Under the pieces are notes generated by a model. It was not told the origin of the DNA. It was given only the letters and a program-made list of their open reading frames with translations, and did no database searches. DNA of 64,000 nucleotides, from positions 124,001-188,000 of the forward strand of contig JAKSZP010009247.1 of assembly GCA_022478985.1 (NCBI GenBank). The letters are read 5' to 3'. Of this stretch, positions 1 through 10,626 are shown piece by piece. A program made the translations under genes and the position numbers. The stretch comes from Massospora cicadina. Its lineage: Eukaryota > Entomophthoromycota > Entomophthoromycetes > Entomophthorales > Entomophthoraceae. Numbering within the stretch: position 1 is the stretch's first letter; each line of letters begins with the position of its first letter.

Positions 1-745
1 TTCTTGGGCAGTTCTTCCTTTGATTAGAGACTAATTTTCACCATTCTATGGTCGGATAGGTGTAAGTTGATTGTTGCAAAACCTTCATCTTGTGATTCCA
101 ACAACACAGGTATGGGTATCCAATCCAGTATAGTGAAACTGATAAGTTATTTAATCATAATATTTGGCCGCGTCAGAATTGGAAAATATGATTCTGAGAA
201 TGATTTGTCAGCTAAAAGGCTTTTTTATTAATTGCTATAATTGGCTCAATCCTATTGGTGGGTTCATGACATTTGGCTATCTGTCACAAGTTCTGTCCAT
301 CTAGCAATTGAAGTCCCCTAGGTAAATCGTTTCTTCTGGAAGGTTCAAATCAATTAGGTTGCTCAGAAACTCTTACTTTTTGTCCGCTTTAACAAGGGCA
401 TATACTGATGCAGCCTGATATGATTGGTTCCCCCATTTGAAAGCTAAAATTAGAACCCTACCTTCAAAATGAAAGTAGTAGTTGGTGATTGTGATGGCAG
501 TTGATGCTTTGATTAGAAATCCACAAAAGCTAATCCAGAATGTTCACAAAGAGAGAAAGAGTCTTGACCACTCTTCCTATTTTTCAGTGGTGCACTTGCA
601 CTCCTGCAAGGCAAGCACATCCACCGGTGGGTTTAGCAGGAGCCTTTGTTTCTTATCCAGGGACTTAGTGGATGAGAGTCCTGCTATGTTGAGAGTCTCA
701 AATGTTAGAGAGCCCAGCACGCCTGCTATGTCTGCATAGGGCCTG
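1..745 (-). pseudogene. LINE-M ORF2 N-terminus: APE-type endonuclease, decayed
   Basis: The minus strand from about 740 encodes a start resembling LINE-1 ORF2: LTFETLNIAGL corresponds to LGMLNIARL, and PVDVLALQECKC (around 590-615) corresponds to PVDILAIQESHC, which holds the catalytic glutamate of APE-like endonucleases. Further on, GDFNC followed by a stop (301-320) matches the GDMNCW motif of LINE-2. This domain nicks target DNA during target-primed reverse transcription. Stops interrupt the frame many times, and the rest of ORF2 is outside the window. Confidence 0.65.
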
Positions 746-799
746 ATTGGCCCTGTGCAGCTGAGGTAGCTTGCTAGGATTTGGAACTAGTCATAGGAC

Positions 800-2200
800 C
801 CTCATAAATGGTTTGGGCTGGCGGTGTACTTAAATGCCTTTAAGGTGGCCCAGAGTTCTGGTTTGGTTCTCCATACAATGAGCTTATTAACCTTTATCCC
901 ATTGAGGGTTGAGAATTTGTTGACTTGTGAAACGGGTTTGTTGACTGGTACTTGAGTGGGTTGGGCTCCATTGTGTACAGGTAGGAAGTGTGCATTGTCC
1001 ATTTCTGATTATATGCCCACTGCTCATTATCTTGCGGCTGCTGGGCTGTCTTATGGCGGTCATACTAGAGAGGTGCCATGTTGTTGCTCAATGTTTCGCT
1101 TGACCACTTCCTCCCAAGCTGCTGCTTCCTTCTTCTCTTTCTGCTACTTCTGCTTGGACTTCTCAGCCGCCTTTCTGGCCATCTTTGCTTTTTTACGTTG
1201 CTCTGGGGAGACCAGTTGGATCACCTCATAGTTAGCCTGTGATCCTCAGAGGCGGGCTGTTAATGCGTCCCATGATCTATTTCCTTTGGACTTTTTTCAA
1301 ACTCAATAAACTTTCTTCCCACCATGTAGCTGGACAGGCATTGTTTTTTATGCCCTACTTTGTTGCAGATCGTGCATATGGGTGGACTCATTTCTGGGTG
1401 GACTGAGAAAGGGCGAGACCGGTTCTCCTTTGGGTCTAAGTTGTACTCTTTGTGTGGGATTTTGTTGATGTTGCCCTCAGAATCAATGTCTAGCATATCA
1501 TTGGTACAGCCTTGTCTGTAGCCAGGTGGGACAAGAGGAGATATTTTCTCCATTTCAAAATAAACTAGTTCTCCATATGCGCTCAGGCCTCTTGTTAGCA
1601 CTGCCTTCAGATAGTACCACTTTTCAGTGATTGAAGTCCTTCTGGTACCACAAAGAAATTTTCACCATCTCAAAATTGGGTGCATGTGATTGAGATATTG
1701 TCTATAATTATCTCAGGCTCCTTGCCTACTCTCAGCTTAGTGTAGGTGACTACAACTGAGGCAGCTATGGCAGCGTCCGCGGCCTCATCAGTAGCAAGGA
1801 CAAGGTTTTATGTTTCCATAATGAGTTTTTAGTCAAGCTTACGGCTTCTGGGAAGCGTCCTGGGATGGCCTGACAAACTTCTTCGTATAGTCTAGGTTCA
1901 TCAACGCCAAAGTTAATGAGCACAATAGATTCACATGATGACTTGGGAAATTTGTGGCTGATGTTGCCAGTTTGGTGAAAGTCTTGGACCATCTTGAGAT
2001 AGTCACTGTTTGGGGCATATGGTCCCTTTTTTGCACTACGATTAAAGTCGAGCAGCTGGGACTTCTGGTTCATGCTGTTCCACTTCATCGCTGCTACATA
2101 GGTGTGTGAGTTCAGTGGATTCAGTCACTTTGTCATCCCTTGATCGGAAGGCATAAATAGAACAAGTTGTGGTTGGCTGAATCATTTCAATTGCCTGCAA
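800..2200 (-). pseudogene. LINE-M ORF1 (nucleic-acid-binding protein), decayed
   Basis: ORF1 proteins of L1/Tx1-type LINEs bind the element RNA. On the minus strand a CX2CX4HX3C-like knuckle (CTICNKVGHKKQC) lies at about 1340-1378. It matches in place the knuckle CTHCDAFSHKAHAC of LINE-1. Downstream, at about 1110-1230, the frame reads VSPEQRKKAKMARKAAEK, clearly like the SPQEQKKAKQAHRAAAKEA stretch of LINE-1 ORF1. It is followed by an in-frame stop. An upstream acidic/aromatic block around 1765-2088 sits where LINE-1 has its pre-RRM region. The frame is broken into at least three pieces. Family assignment is firm; exact start and end are not. Confidence 0.65.
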
Positions 2201-2231
2201 ACAAGAGTGATTCTTACAGGAAAGAAAAGCC

Positions 2232-3822
2232 AAACTTTTCTTTTTGGTGTGAGGTATATTTAATGATATAACAATTGAGAACTTGTAAGACCCTAAGCAT
2301 TATAATTACAAGGTTTTGTCATGGAGACTGTGCTGCAGGAGGTCTTTTTTATTAAGTCACATGGCACAAAGATGGTTTTACCAAGACATTTAAAGATTAA
2401 GAGATGCGACTTTCAAGGTGATCCTTAAAATATTCAATATAGCTTGTTGCATGAAATAATAAAGAATAAGGTCCATGAGAAGAGGTGAATAAGCCACTAA
2501 AATTTCAAAAATTTTAAGGACCTTTTTAGAAACTTATAATTTAATGGTGATTTAGAGTCAGCAGAAATAGTAAGGGGCACAAAACCACATGTTAATACAT
2601 CAGCAGGTGAGATTCAGATCATAATGTAGAATCATCTGGTAGACTTAAACATTCTGGTAATTTTTATAATAACAAACATATACGTTATAATGATAGTATA
2701 TTATACAATAACATTTAATTAAATACGGGAACATAATTGAAAATCAACCATATAAGTTTTGAAAATTTTGGGACCATCTAGTACTAAAAAAAAAAAAAGA
2801 AAATACTAAACCAAGGCAAGGACTTGGGTGGGTAAATTGAGTCCTGAGATTGAATCCTTGCTTGAAAATTTTTGCTAAGAAGCTCACATTAAAAGATTAA
2901 ATTTTGACCATATCTCTGACCTTGTATTCCTTTTCTGAATTATACTAAATTTGGGTATTTTTCTTGATTATGAGATTATTTTTTAGGAATATCTAATCTG
3001 GAAGGGCAACTACTTATCCCTTATCTATCACCTGAGAGATCATTGATGATTCTAACGAGTATTTAACCCCTATTTAGGTATGTCTCCTGACCTCCTTTTG
3101 GGATGCTCTATACCCAGAAATATCACACTCTAGCTGTGACATTACCATCTACTATTTTGTGGGGACCACTTCTCCCAAAGGGGACATCAGCAAGGGTGTA
3201 GGTCTCATAAAAGTTCAAAAGCTAAATTGCAGAAAGGGTGAGGAAAAGGCATGAGTTTTTTACATATGGAAACTTACAATGGAACTATTAAATGAACACA
3301 GGAGCATGGGTCAAGTTTCCTGAAAAACACTCAGCTATTTTTGGTTTTTACATACCTTTTTAAGATACAAAGTATTATTGATGATAGCAGAAAAGTCTTA
3401 AAGTATGACATCAAACTCATACTCTGACTTGCTATCTACCTTGATAAATACTGTGGTATTTCACATGGGTCTATGATTTTGACAGAGCTGCTTTAGGTAT
3501 TCTTTGCAATGATCATGGTAAAGTCCACAGGTTAGTATTCAAGGTTTTTAAAGTCTGCAATCTGCATAAACCTTGTAGATCCTCAAAGAAGCATTCAAGT
3601 GGTCCTTTATTATTTAATGAGTCTCCATCAGCTTTTGATCCCTATCATTTTGCTTCCACAACCTGTATACTAGGACGGTGACCAAGGTTAAACCTGGGAT
3701 TTTAACCGGTTTTAGCAAAAAGGGATACAACAGCAGTTGAGTGCTTCCTATTGTAAGAGAACTAAGCTAGCAGCAGGTGTAAGACTTAGTTGCCTTGTTA
3801 AGAGCTTTTATAAATTCAAGGG
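2232..3822. other. Intergenic AT-rich stretch, no supported feature
   Basis: Between the LINE-M 5' end and the Ty3-A 5' LTR I find no open frame, LTR or repeat that I can assign. A short A-run lies near 2788-2800. It may hold old transposon sequence too decayed to read. Confidence 0.4.
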
Positions 3823-4389
3823 CGTCAAGAAATCTATATTACTGGACAATAAGCCAAAATAATTACCAGCAGATCATTTTTAACTGTCGTGGTAGGCCTA
3901 TATGAGTATTATCAAGTATAAGAGCTGATGAGCAAAGTCAACCTTGGAGTATAAGAAAAAAATTCCGCCAAAGATATAGTGATTAGGCAGTCAGGAAATG
4001 TTAATGCACAATGAATAATTGGTAAATTGCCTCAAACTAGGAAATCATTAATTTAATAATTGAACTCTACCAAAACCAATGTGATATGACGGAACAAATT
4101 ACTAAGCTGAGAAAAAGGTATTATTTGAGTCGCTGAGATATAAGTGAGACGAGGCGATTGAAGAGAGGAGGTTGTTAGTAAAGATAGAGTGAGCGGACCA
4201 AGAAGGAAATACACTGTAAGTATTAGATTAAATAAAGAAGTGTCATAGGGGAAATCGCTCCACATTTTATTAAAAGTTCATTGCGTTGTTTTGAGGATGA
4301 CAATTTAATATCATCAGTACTATTTCTCAGTGGGCATAACCGTGTGAAAAACCCTCAGCATGTTGTTGCTATACCACCAAAATAGAGCA
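3823..4389 (+). repeat. Ty3-A 5' LTR
   Basis: Aligns end to end with 10627-11196. Shared blocks include ataagccaaaataattacca near the start and catgttgttgctatacca near the end. The start is CG here but TG in the 3' LTR, so the terminal T is mutated; the end is CA. Confidence 0.85.
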
Positions 4390-4390
4390 G

Positions 4391-4409
4391 TGGTTCTCAC
4401 TACAAGGGC
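4391..4409 (+). promoter_or_regulatory. Ty3-A primer-binding site
   Basis: tggttctcactacaagggc begins one base after the LTR. It resembles the sites of Ty3-B (tggtgctcactacagggg) and Ty3-C (tggcgctcatggctgggat), which supports a common tRNA primer; I do not name the tRNA. Confidence 0.6.
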
Positions 4410-4453
4410 CCATTGATCAATAAAAATAAATAAAAAATCTTCAGTCATTGACC

Positions 4454-5370
4454 ATGGTGCAACAGGCTTTATTTAACAGAGGATCTTCACACCAAGCTGC
4501 AACTGTTGGATATGCAGAACTCAAACTTGCCTTAGACGCTTAAGCTCAAAAGACATGATGAGCTTCTTAAAGAGGTTTTTAGTGATAAGCTGCCTCCGTT
4601 CAATCATTATGGGAGGATTCATGAATTCTTTAAGCAATTTGATTTTGCAATGGATGGAGCTTCATATTAGCAGAAAGCAAAATTATTAATATCTACCTTG
4701 GATGTTGGAAGTGCTGACCAAGTTACTTGCTACCTTCCAAACAGTTCCATTACATACCAGGAAGTGAAGGATAAGGTGCTGTGGTTGTTTGGGGGTACTG
4801 CAAAGATATCACAGCAGAAGGCAGACTTCTTGACCATTGGGTTCCAGCGTAATGAAACCCTCACCATGTTTTATGATCAGTTTATGGAAGAAGCTCACAT
4901 GTTAATTGGGGAAGGGACTTTATCCAAATCAGATGTGTGCATTGCAATGACCTCTGCAGTAAAGCCATACTATGAGCTGTACAATGTTATGGCTCTGTAT
5001 TTAGAGGATGACGTTCCATTGCTTAAGATTGTTCGCATTTTGCGCCATATATACACTACCTTTTCTATGCCCAATACGGAGTGGAAATATACTGAATCCA
5101 TTGTAAAAATTTCTTATTTGGAGAAATTACCCCGCCATGCTCATAGTTCACTTATTAATCTCCATCCTTATTATCACTACGCGCCTCACTCTCAATTGAG
5201 CTGCCATCAGCAGTTTACCTATTGGGTTGGACCTGTTTATGCCAATTAGTCTCAGTTCAGTTTTTAGCATGGGTCATTTTTCAACAATCACAGACGCAGG
5301 CCCTATGGGGTCAATTGTTATAAATGTGGTCAGCTGGGGGCACCTTGAACGGGGTTGCCATACCCATCTA
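4454..5370 (+). pseudogene. gag: Ty3-A gag (capsid and zinc-knuckle nucleocapsid), decayed
   Basis: A possible start ATG is at 4454. The best open piece (4698-5249) reads as a retrotransposon Gag: KADFLTIGFQRNETLTMF followed by YDQF and a helical stretch ending PYYELYN. The same spacing is seen in Ty3-B gag (KQEFMGIQF, PYHDLHH). About 70 nt after that piece a CX2CX4HX4C knuckle (CYKCGQLGHLERGC, about 5312-5355) is readable only if one extra G in a run of five is skipped, so a frameshift breaks the nucleocapsid. The assembled protein would form the particle and package RNA. Several frameshifts separate the pieces. Confidence 0.7.
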
Positions 5371-5564
5371 GTCCATCACATACAGCAGGATCAGTGCTAT
5401 TAGGAAAAAGGCAGAGCAGAGTAGAGATGGGACTTTCTACCTCCACTATTACAACCTCAAATGTCCCACTTGAAACTATCCACATATGTGCAGCGGAAAT
5501 CTCTCAGTACAAAGACTCATTCCTATATCAGCAGCTGGTTGTAAGGGTGAATGTATTGATCTGA

Positions 5565-6176
5565 ATGCAAAAAAATGACACGGCAAAATATGGACCCCAT
5601 GAGCAGCTGAAGCCTAATGCCTGTCAAATATTTGACCAAAATTCTACAGAGGAGCCGGATCCATCATCTGATGCACCCCTCTTAAAAGTGGTGAGTGCTG
5701 CCCTCTCTGTGGACGATATTGTTAAAGAGTGCCCTAAAGTCAGAGAGGGTATTATGGGATTTCTGGGGAGAATAGAACCGTTAAATATCCACGTTATAGA
5801 CAATCAGAATTCATCTTACTCTGAGTGTACATACTGTGACATAGTCATTGCAAAAACCCGTGTCCTTGCTATAATCAATACAGGTGCTCCAGTTAACATA
5901 GTTTCCACACAGTTGGTGGCGAAGTTGGCATTAAAGCCTGACGTGGAACATAATACGGTGTATGGGACTGCAAGTGCAGAAAGAACGGTCTCTGAGGGAG
6001 CGTATAGTGTGCTAACCTTGCAGTTTGTGTCAATTGTTATTGTAACTCCAGCAATAGTGCTACCCAACAGTACTTACAATCTGTTAATTGGAATTGATTT
6101 TCTGTGCCACCTCAGGGCTAATATTGATATGACAGAGGAGACATTTATAATCCTGGGTCAACGGATACCAATTTAA
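5565..6176 (+). pseudogene. Ty3-A protease (retropepsin-like), catalytic Asp replaced
   Basis: The open piece carries INTGAPVNIVS (codons near 5871-5905), where a working retropepsin has D-T/S-G. The aspartate codon at 5877-5879 reads AAT (Asn). Further on, NLLIGIDFL (about 6078-6105) matches the conserved hydrophobic-G-D-F block near the end of the fold. Upstream (from about 5674) DAPLLKVV is shared with Ty3-B (DAPVQLYKVV), marking a conserved linker after the nucleocapsid. The enzyme would cut the Gag-Pol polyprotein. With Asn for Asp it should be inactive. The change lies at what would have been a CpG (ATC-GAY to ATC-AAT). Confidence 0.75.
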
Positions 6177-6304
6177 TTTATCTCCAGCAGAGTGCCAAAG
6201 GATCTGGTGCACATGGGTCATATCAGAATGGCCTATAGTGATGGGGTGATTCTGGTTCGTTATCATTGATTAAAGGGTAATAGCTAGGCCCTTCCTCACC
6301 AGAT

Positions 6305-6600
6305 ATACATTTACCAAGGGCTGCCTCTCAGAGCAGCTGGGGCAATATCCATCCCCTCTAGTCACTAAGTACTAATGAACGCTGAATTGGTAGTCAAAGT
6401 CCCAGATGGACTCTTTGGGGAAGTTAGTGCCCTTATCAGCAATCGCAGTTTGAGCCCCACGTGGTTCCAGGCATAATACTTCCAGGTCATGGGGAGATCA
6501 AGGTTTTGCTAGAGAATTTGCAGAATGAATCAATGAAAATCTGCTGGCATCAAATAGTGGCGTATTTACACTTGACCCCAGTTGAGGAGGTCCTTCAGGT
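6305..6600 (+). pseudogene. Ty3-A dUTPase-like domain between protease and RT
   Basis: Three frame-shifted pieces line up with the trimeric dUTPase fold. LPRAASQSSWGN at 6311-6346 matches the LPxxA..AG motif I. ELVVKVPDGLFGEV then ISNRS (6384-6450) matches the 'v.iP.G.yG.i..RS' motif II. VVPGIILPGHGEIKVLLENL from 6461 matches 'GvID.dYrGeikvllfN', followed by a Q-I-V-A block like 'RIAQLI'. Motif III here has PGH where active enzymes have D-x-Y, so activity is doubtful even in the ancestor. Ty3-C shares the PGHGEI form, while Ty3-B and Ty3-D keep DPDY. dUTPase removes dUTP and limits uracil in cDNA. Confidence 0.6.
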
Positions 6601-6639
6601 TCATGAGTTTGGGTTGCTGGATAAATTTTGGTTGCTGAA

Positions 6640-8060
6640 TGATTCACACCCCAGCATAATGATGGTAATTCCACATGAAATTTTCTCCGGTTTTACGGAA
6701 AATCAAAAGGATTAGGCGATATCTATATTCAAAAATTATAAGCAGATTTTTGCTATCAACAACCATGACTTAGGGTATGCTCAGGGGGTGGTTCATCAAT
6801 TGGACACTGAGGATCATCCCCCATCAGGTCATGGCCTATCCTCCAATTGAGGGCAGCTGAGGAGATAGTAACTGATGAAATCACAAAACTGCTTGAGCAA
6901 GGAATGCGCAAACCATCAAAAAGTCTATGGGCTTCACCCGTTCTTATTGTAAAAAAGAAGGATGGCACCAACTGGGTAGTAATAGACTATCAGAAGCTTG
7001 ACAGCATCACCAAGAAAGACTTTTATTCCTTGCCACAGATCAATGATCCGTTGGATTGACTAGGTGGAGCCTATTACTTCTTGGCAATGGACATGATATT
7101 ATGTTACTGGCAAATTTGAGCTGTCTGTGGTGGAACAGGAGAAATGCGCCGTTATCATGTATAAGGGGCTTTTCTAACCGACATGTATGCCACAAGGACT
7201 TTGTAATACCCCAGCCACGTTCCAACGGGCCATGGATACTATCCTTAGTGACTTAAAACTGTCATGCATTCTCATATACCTTGAAAACATCAATGTATTT
7301 TCCCGCACATTTTATGAGGCCTTAACCATTTGGAGGATGTATTCCACCAGTTGGCTGAGGCCAACACCAAGATCAAGCCCCAGAAATGCCACTTTTTAAA
7401 GACCAGCTGTAGTACCTTGGGTTTGTAGTAGATGCGACAGGGCTGAAACCTCAACCCACCAAAGTGGAGGCTATCCAAAAATTGCTACACACCATTAAGA
7501 GCGACATTCAGGTAGTTTTGGGGATGGTCGTCAACTACTGGCACTTCATCCCTAACTTTAGCTGTATTGGAGGTCCACTGTTTGAGTTACTAAAGAAGGA
7601 TGCTGCATAAGAATGAACAGAATGGAAACAATGCTCCTTTGATAAACTTCAGATGGCACTAAGAAGTGCGCCGGTGTTACACTATCCCAATTTTGATAAA
7701 GAATTCATTGTTCAAACGGATGAATTCCTTTCTGATGTAGGGGCAGTCTTATCCCAAAAGGACGATGAGGGAGAAGAGCACCCCATTGAATACTTCAGTT
7801 GGAGCCTGAATTGCCATGAATGTAACTATACTGTAACCAAGCAGGAGTGCTTAGCAGTGATCTACGCATATAAGCACTTTAGAGTATATTTGCATGGAAT
7901 TAATAAAGTTGTAATGGATCATGCTTCATTACGCTGGTTGAAGAACCTCAAGGAGCCTGAAGGACGTTTAGCCAGGTGGGCCCTCAAACTGCAGGCTTTT
8001 GACATAGAGATCCTTCACTAACTGGGAGCAAAACACCAGAACGCTGATTGCTTGTTGAGG
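6640..8060 (+). pseudogene. Ty3-A reverse transcriptase and RNase H, decayed
   Basis: RT begins near 6850 with EEIVTDEITKLLEQGMRKPS, then SPVLIVKKKDGTNWVVIDYQ and the 'MPQGLCNTPATFQRAMD' block at 7187-7237. The catalytic YxDD box is damaged: 7271-7303 reads YLEN instead of YLDD. RNase H (7653-8060) is well preserved: APVLHYPNFDKEFIVQTDEF, GAVLSQKDDEGEEHPIEYFS, CNYTVTKQECLAVIYAYKHF and HASLRWL, then AKHQNADCL after a stop. Together they would copy element RNA into DNA and remove the RNA strand. At least four frame breaks; not functional. Confidence 0.85.
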
Positions 8061-9294
8061 CTAACAACTACTGAAATTATGGTGGATCTGAGCGATATTA
8101 TGTACAACAAAATGCTCAGCAGAAAGTGCAATGATGAACCGCCGCAAGTCATCAAGGCATTGAATGAAATGTGAGCCAATACCTTCCAGAAGAATAGTGA
8201 GTTGCACAAGTGGATCAGAAATTCAACAGTGAACTTTCTGTGATCCTCAGAATGGCCTAACATTATTATGAGCGCACATAGGGCAGTTGGGCATGGTGCA
8301 TGCGCAGGACGTTGGAATTGTTGCACCCTCGCTACTATTAAGAAAGCATGAGCTTTGATGTGCTGGAAATGATATCCTGCTGCCATCAGTGCTAAGTAGA
8401 AAAGCCGTTCCATCAGAAAACTTTCTACCAGTTAGTGAAACCGCATTTTGCTTGGCATATGGTTTCCATTGATGTTGTTGGCCCTCTGCCAATGGGAGCT
8501 AACCGGTCAAAGTACATTCTGGTGGTGATTGACCACTTGACCAGGTGAGTTGAAGCATGGGCAATATGAGCTCTGAGGGCAGTTACTGTGGCTAGGTTTG
8601 TAATGGAGTGTATAATTCAGCGCCATAGCTGCCTCATTTTATTCTTACTGATAATGGAACTAATTTTACCTCTCAAATCCTACCCAAGCTCAACGAAATG
8701 ATGGCCATCGGCGGGGTTCTAAAATCCCCATATCACCCCAAATCTAATGGAATGGTCAAATGGGTCAACGGGACGCTGATGAATATACTCTGAAAGCTAG
8801 TAATGGATAGACCCTCCGATTGGAGCACTCTCTTATCTACTGCTGTGTTCGCCTACAATATCAACTACCACTTGGCAGCTTGAAAGAGTCCTTTTCAGTT
8901 ACTATATGGATGGCATCCCACTCTATCCGTGCTGCTCTATGCCTGCGTGGAAGATACTGGAAGAATGGATCCTCACTGTTACCTGACCACCCTAATGAAT
9001 TATTTCTTAAATTACAAACTGAAGCGTACTTGTTCAGCTTGGCCAAAGAAAATAAAACCCAGGCTGCTGATCAGGTATGGCATAGTAGGCTAGCTAAGTT
9101 CAAGGATGGGGATATGGTACTATTCCACGATCAGCACAGGTTTGGGCAGAAGCATAAGCTAGCTAATATTTGGATTGGCCCTTTTGAGATAATAGAAAAT
9201 AGGTATTGATGCCTATACTATCAAGGACACTGCGGGAGGTCAGATTATTAACCAAGTGCATGCAAAGTTCCTTCAGGAATATAAACAGCAATAG
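8061..9294 (+). pseudogene. Ty3-A integrase, decayed
   Basis: The zinc-binding end (CCHQC near 8380-8395), then VSIDVVGPLPMGANRSKYIL (from about 8463), [20 protein letters not shown] and [11 protein letters not shown] define the DDE core. The third catalytic residue is Lys (NGMVK) where Ty3-A2 has Glu (NGMVER). MDRPSDWSTLLST is identical to Ty3-A2. The C-terminus ends QVHAKFLQEYKQQ then stop at 9292-9294, the same terminal KQQ-stop as in Ty3-A2, so the pol end is well fixed. Several internal stops. It would insert the cDNA into the genome. Confidence 0.8.
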
Positions 9295-9439
9295 AACTTA
9301 TCCAGAAAAAAAGAAAACAATCATCATCATGGGGGAAGTATGCTAAGTTTATTGGTGTCATCACTTGTAATCTTCTGCTAAGCTATCTTCTTCTTCCCAC
9401 TCTTGCTCAGTTTCTTGTGGTGTGTCTTGCACTTTGATT

Positions 9440-10530
9440 GGTGGGACCCCCGTTTCTTATCATTGCTTCAGAAGTGGCATGGATTCACTGGACCCTTAAC
9501 AGGTTGTTGGTGGGGGCGGAGGCTGCCATGTCAGGGGTGAGGGAGTTGGTGTCCACTCCAGGGCCATCATGCCAGCTAACAGAGGTGAGGATGGGGTGAC
9601 AGAACTGGAGGAGGAGGATGGACTGGGGACCAAGGGTAACAGGGAGGTGAGGATAGCTCGGCTGGCTTTTCAAGATCAAAATAAACCCACTCTTGCCCCA
9701 CTAGGAGCAAAGCCTGCAACCACATGCGCTGATGCTCTCAAGAGATCAGCGTGTATTTGAGAAGTGGGGAACGGAGTCATAAGGGCTGGCTTAAGAGAAG
9801 TTGAGTCCCAGCTTGGGGGAAAGGCTACGCCCAGTGCCAGGAAATCTATGAGAAAGTTGTCCATGCTGGGATAGGCAACCTGGAAAGGAGCTGCCACTGT
9901 AGATGCTTCTTAACAGGCCCACTCAAGGGCCACCCAGTGCTTCTCCATCCCCAACCATAACTCACCCACAGGATGAAAGAAGATCATGTTTCTAAGAAGC
10001 ACCATGACGGGGTGGTATCAGTATGGGTCATTAGCAATAAGGCTGGCAAATGATGCGGCAACCCCAGATCACATGCAATTTAAATGGTTGTTTTAAAAGT
10101 GCACCCCTAGGGACCAAAAGTGGGTAGGAGCACGGGGAAAGGACCACAACTAGCTGGCAATCACCCACTGCATGAAGTACAGCATCCGTTAGACTGATAG
10201 TAATGTGGGATGAGGCTCAGTGGGAGGTGAAAGCACTAGACAGCTGAGGCCATCCACCAGGAGCTGAACTTCCTTTTTGAATGAAGGGCCTCAGCTCAGC
10301 TCAGCTCCGCTCCCCTCCCCAACGCAACTGGGTCACGTTGAATTAAAAGGGGGCACGCAAGGCAGACAGATGACTGACAAACTCAGGAAGGAGCTCCTCC
10401 TGGGACAGAAGGGTCACAGCATCCACTTCGCCTCTCCTTCATCAGCTGGAGGAAGAGGTAACTGGGGAAATGGGATGTGACCTGGGTCAGTCAGATCTGC
10501 GTCAAGCCATAATTGGAAGAAAAAGTTAAA
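9440..10530 (+). pseudogene. Ty3-A extra ORF between integrase and 3' LTR, function unknown
   Basis: One continuous reading frame (phase of 9569) can be followed with stops from about 9450 to 10530, and the same protein is encoded by Ty3-A2 on the minus strand at 61.6-62.6 kb. Matching blocks in order: CFRSGMDSLDP / CFRSAIVSMDS, DGVTELEEEDGLG / DGVMELGEEDGLG, TTCADALKRS / TTCVDAPRKS, ARKSMRKLSMLG / ARKSSRKSSILG, QAHSRATQCFSIP / QAHLRAVQCFSIP, LAITHCMKYSIR / AITHCTKHSIRC, LGHVELKGGTQGRQMTDKL / LGHNVPKGGVPGGQVSDEL. I see no signal peptide, membrane span, RNase H or chromodomain signature. The protein is basic in the middle. Not an env as far as I can tell. Function unknown. Confidence 0.65.
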
Positions 10531-10610
10531 ATCATGAGCTTGTGGTTGTTGGCATGTGGTGGGATAAATTGTATTAATTGAAGAAACGTCATATAGCTTA
10601 TCGTCCAGTT

Positions 10611-10626
10611 AAAGGTGGAGGGGTAA
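10611..10626 (+). promoter_or_regulatory. Ty3-A polypurine tract
   Basis: aaaggtggaggggtaa directly precedes the 3' LTR start TGTCA. The same context (agctta..gtccagt.aaag, G-run, taa) occurs before the Ty3-A2 3' LTR, and gagggggtaa precedes the Ty3-B 3' LTR. It would prime plus-strand DNA synthesis. Confidence 0.75.

Larger units (their letters stand above)
1..2231 (-). mobile_element. LINE-M: 5' portion of a divergent LINE, runs off left edge
   Basis: Read on the minus strand, this region has the same design as the two complete LINEs at 18.9 and 41.8 kb: a 5' end beginning with a cttttctttc-type pyrimidine run near 2231, ORF1 with a zinc knuckle and a lysine/alanine-rich segment, then the start of ORF2 with endonuclease motifs. 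Proteins resemble LINE-1/LINE-2 only moderately, so this is a different, older subfamily. The reverse transcriptase would lie beyond position 1. Several stops and frameshifts show it is dead. The 5' end is inferred by alignment of the first ~50 nt with the other two LINE starts. Confidence 0.75.
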
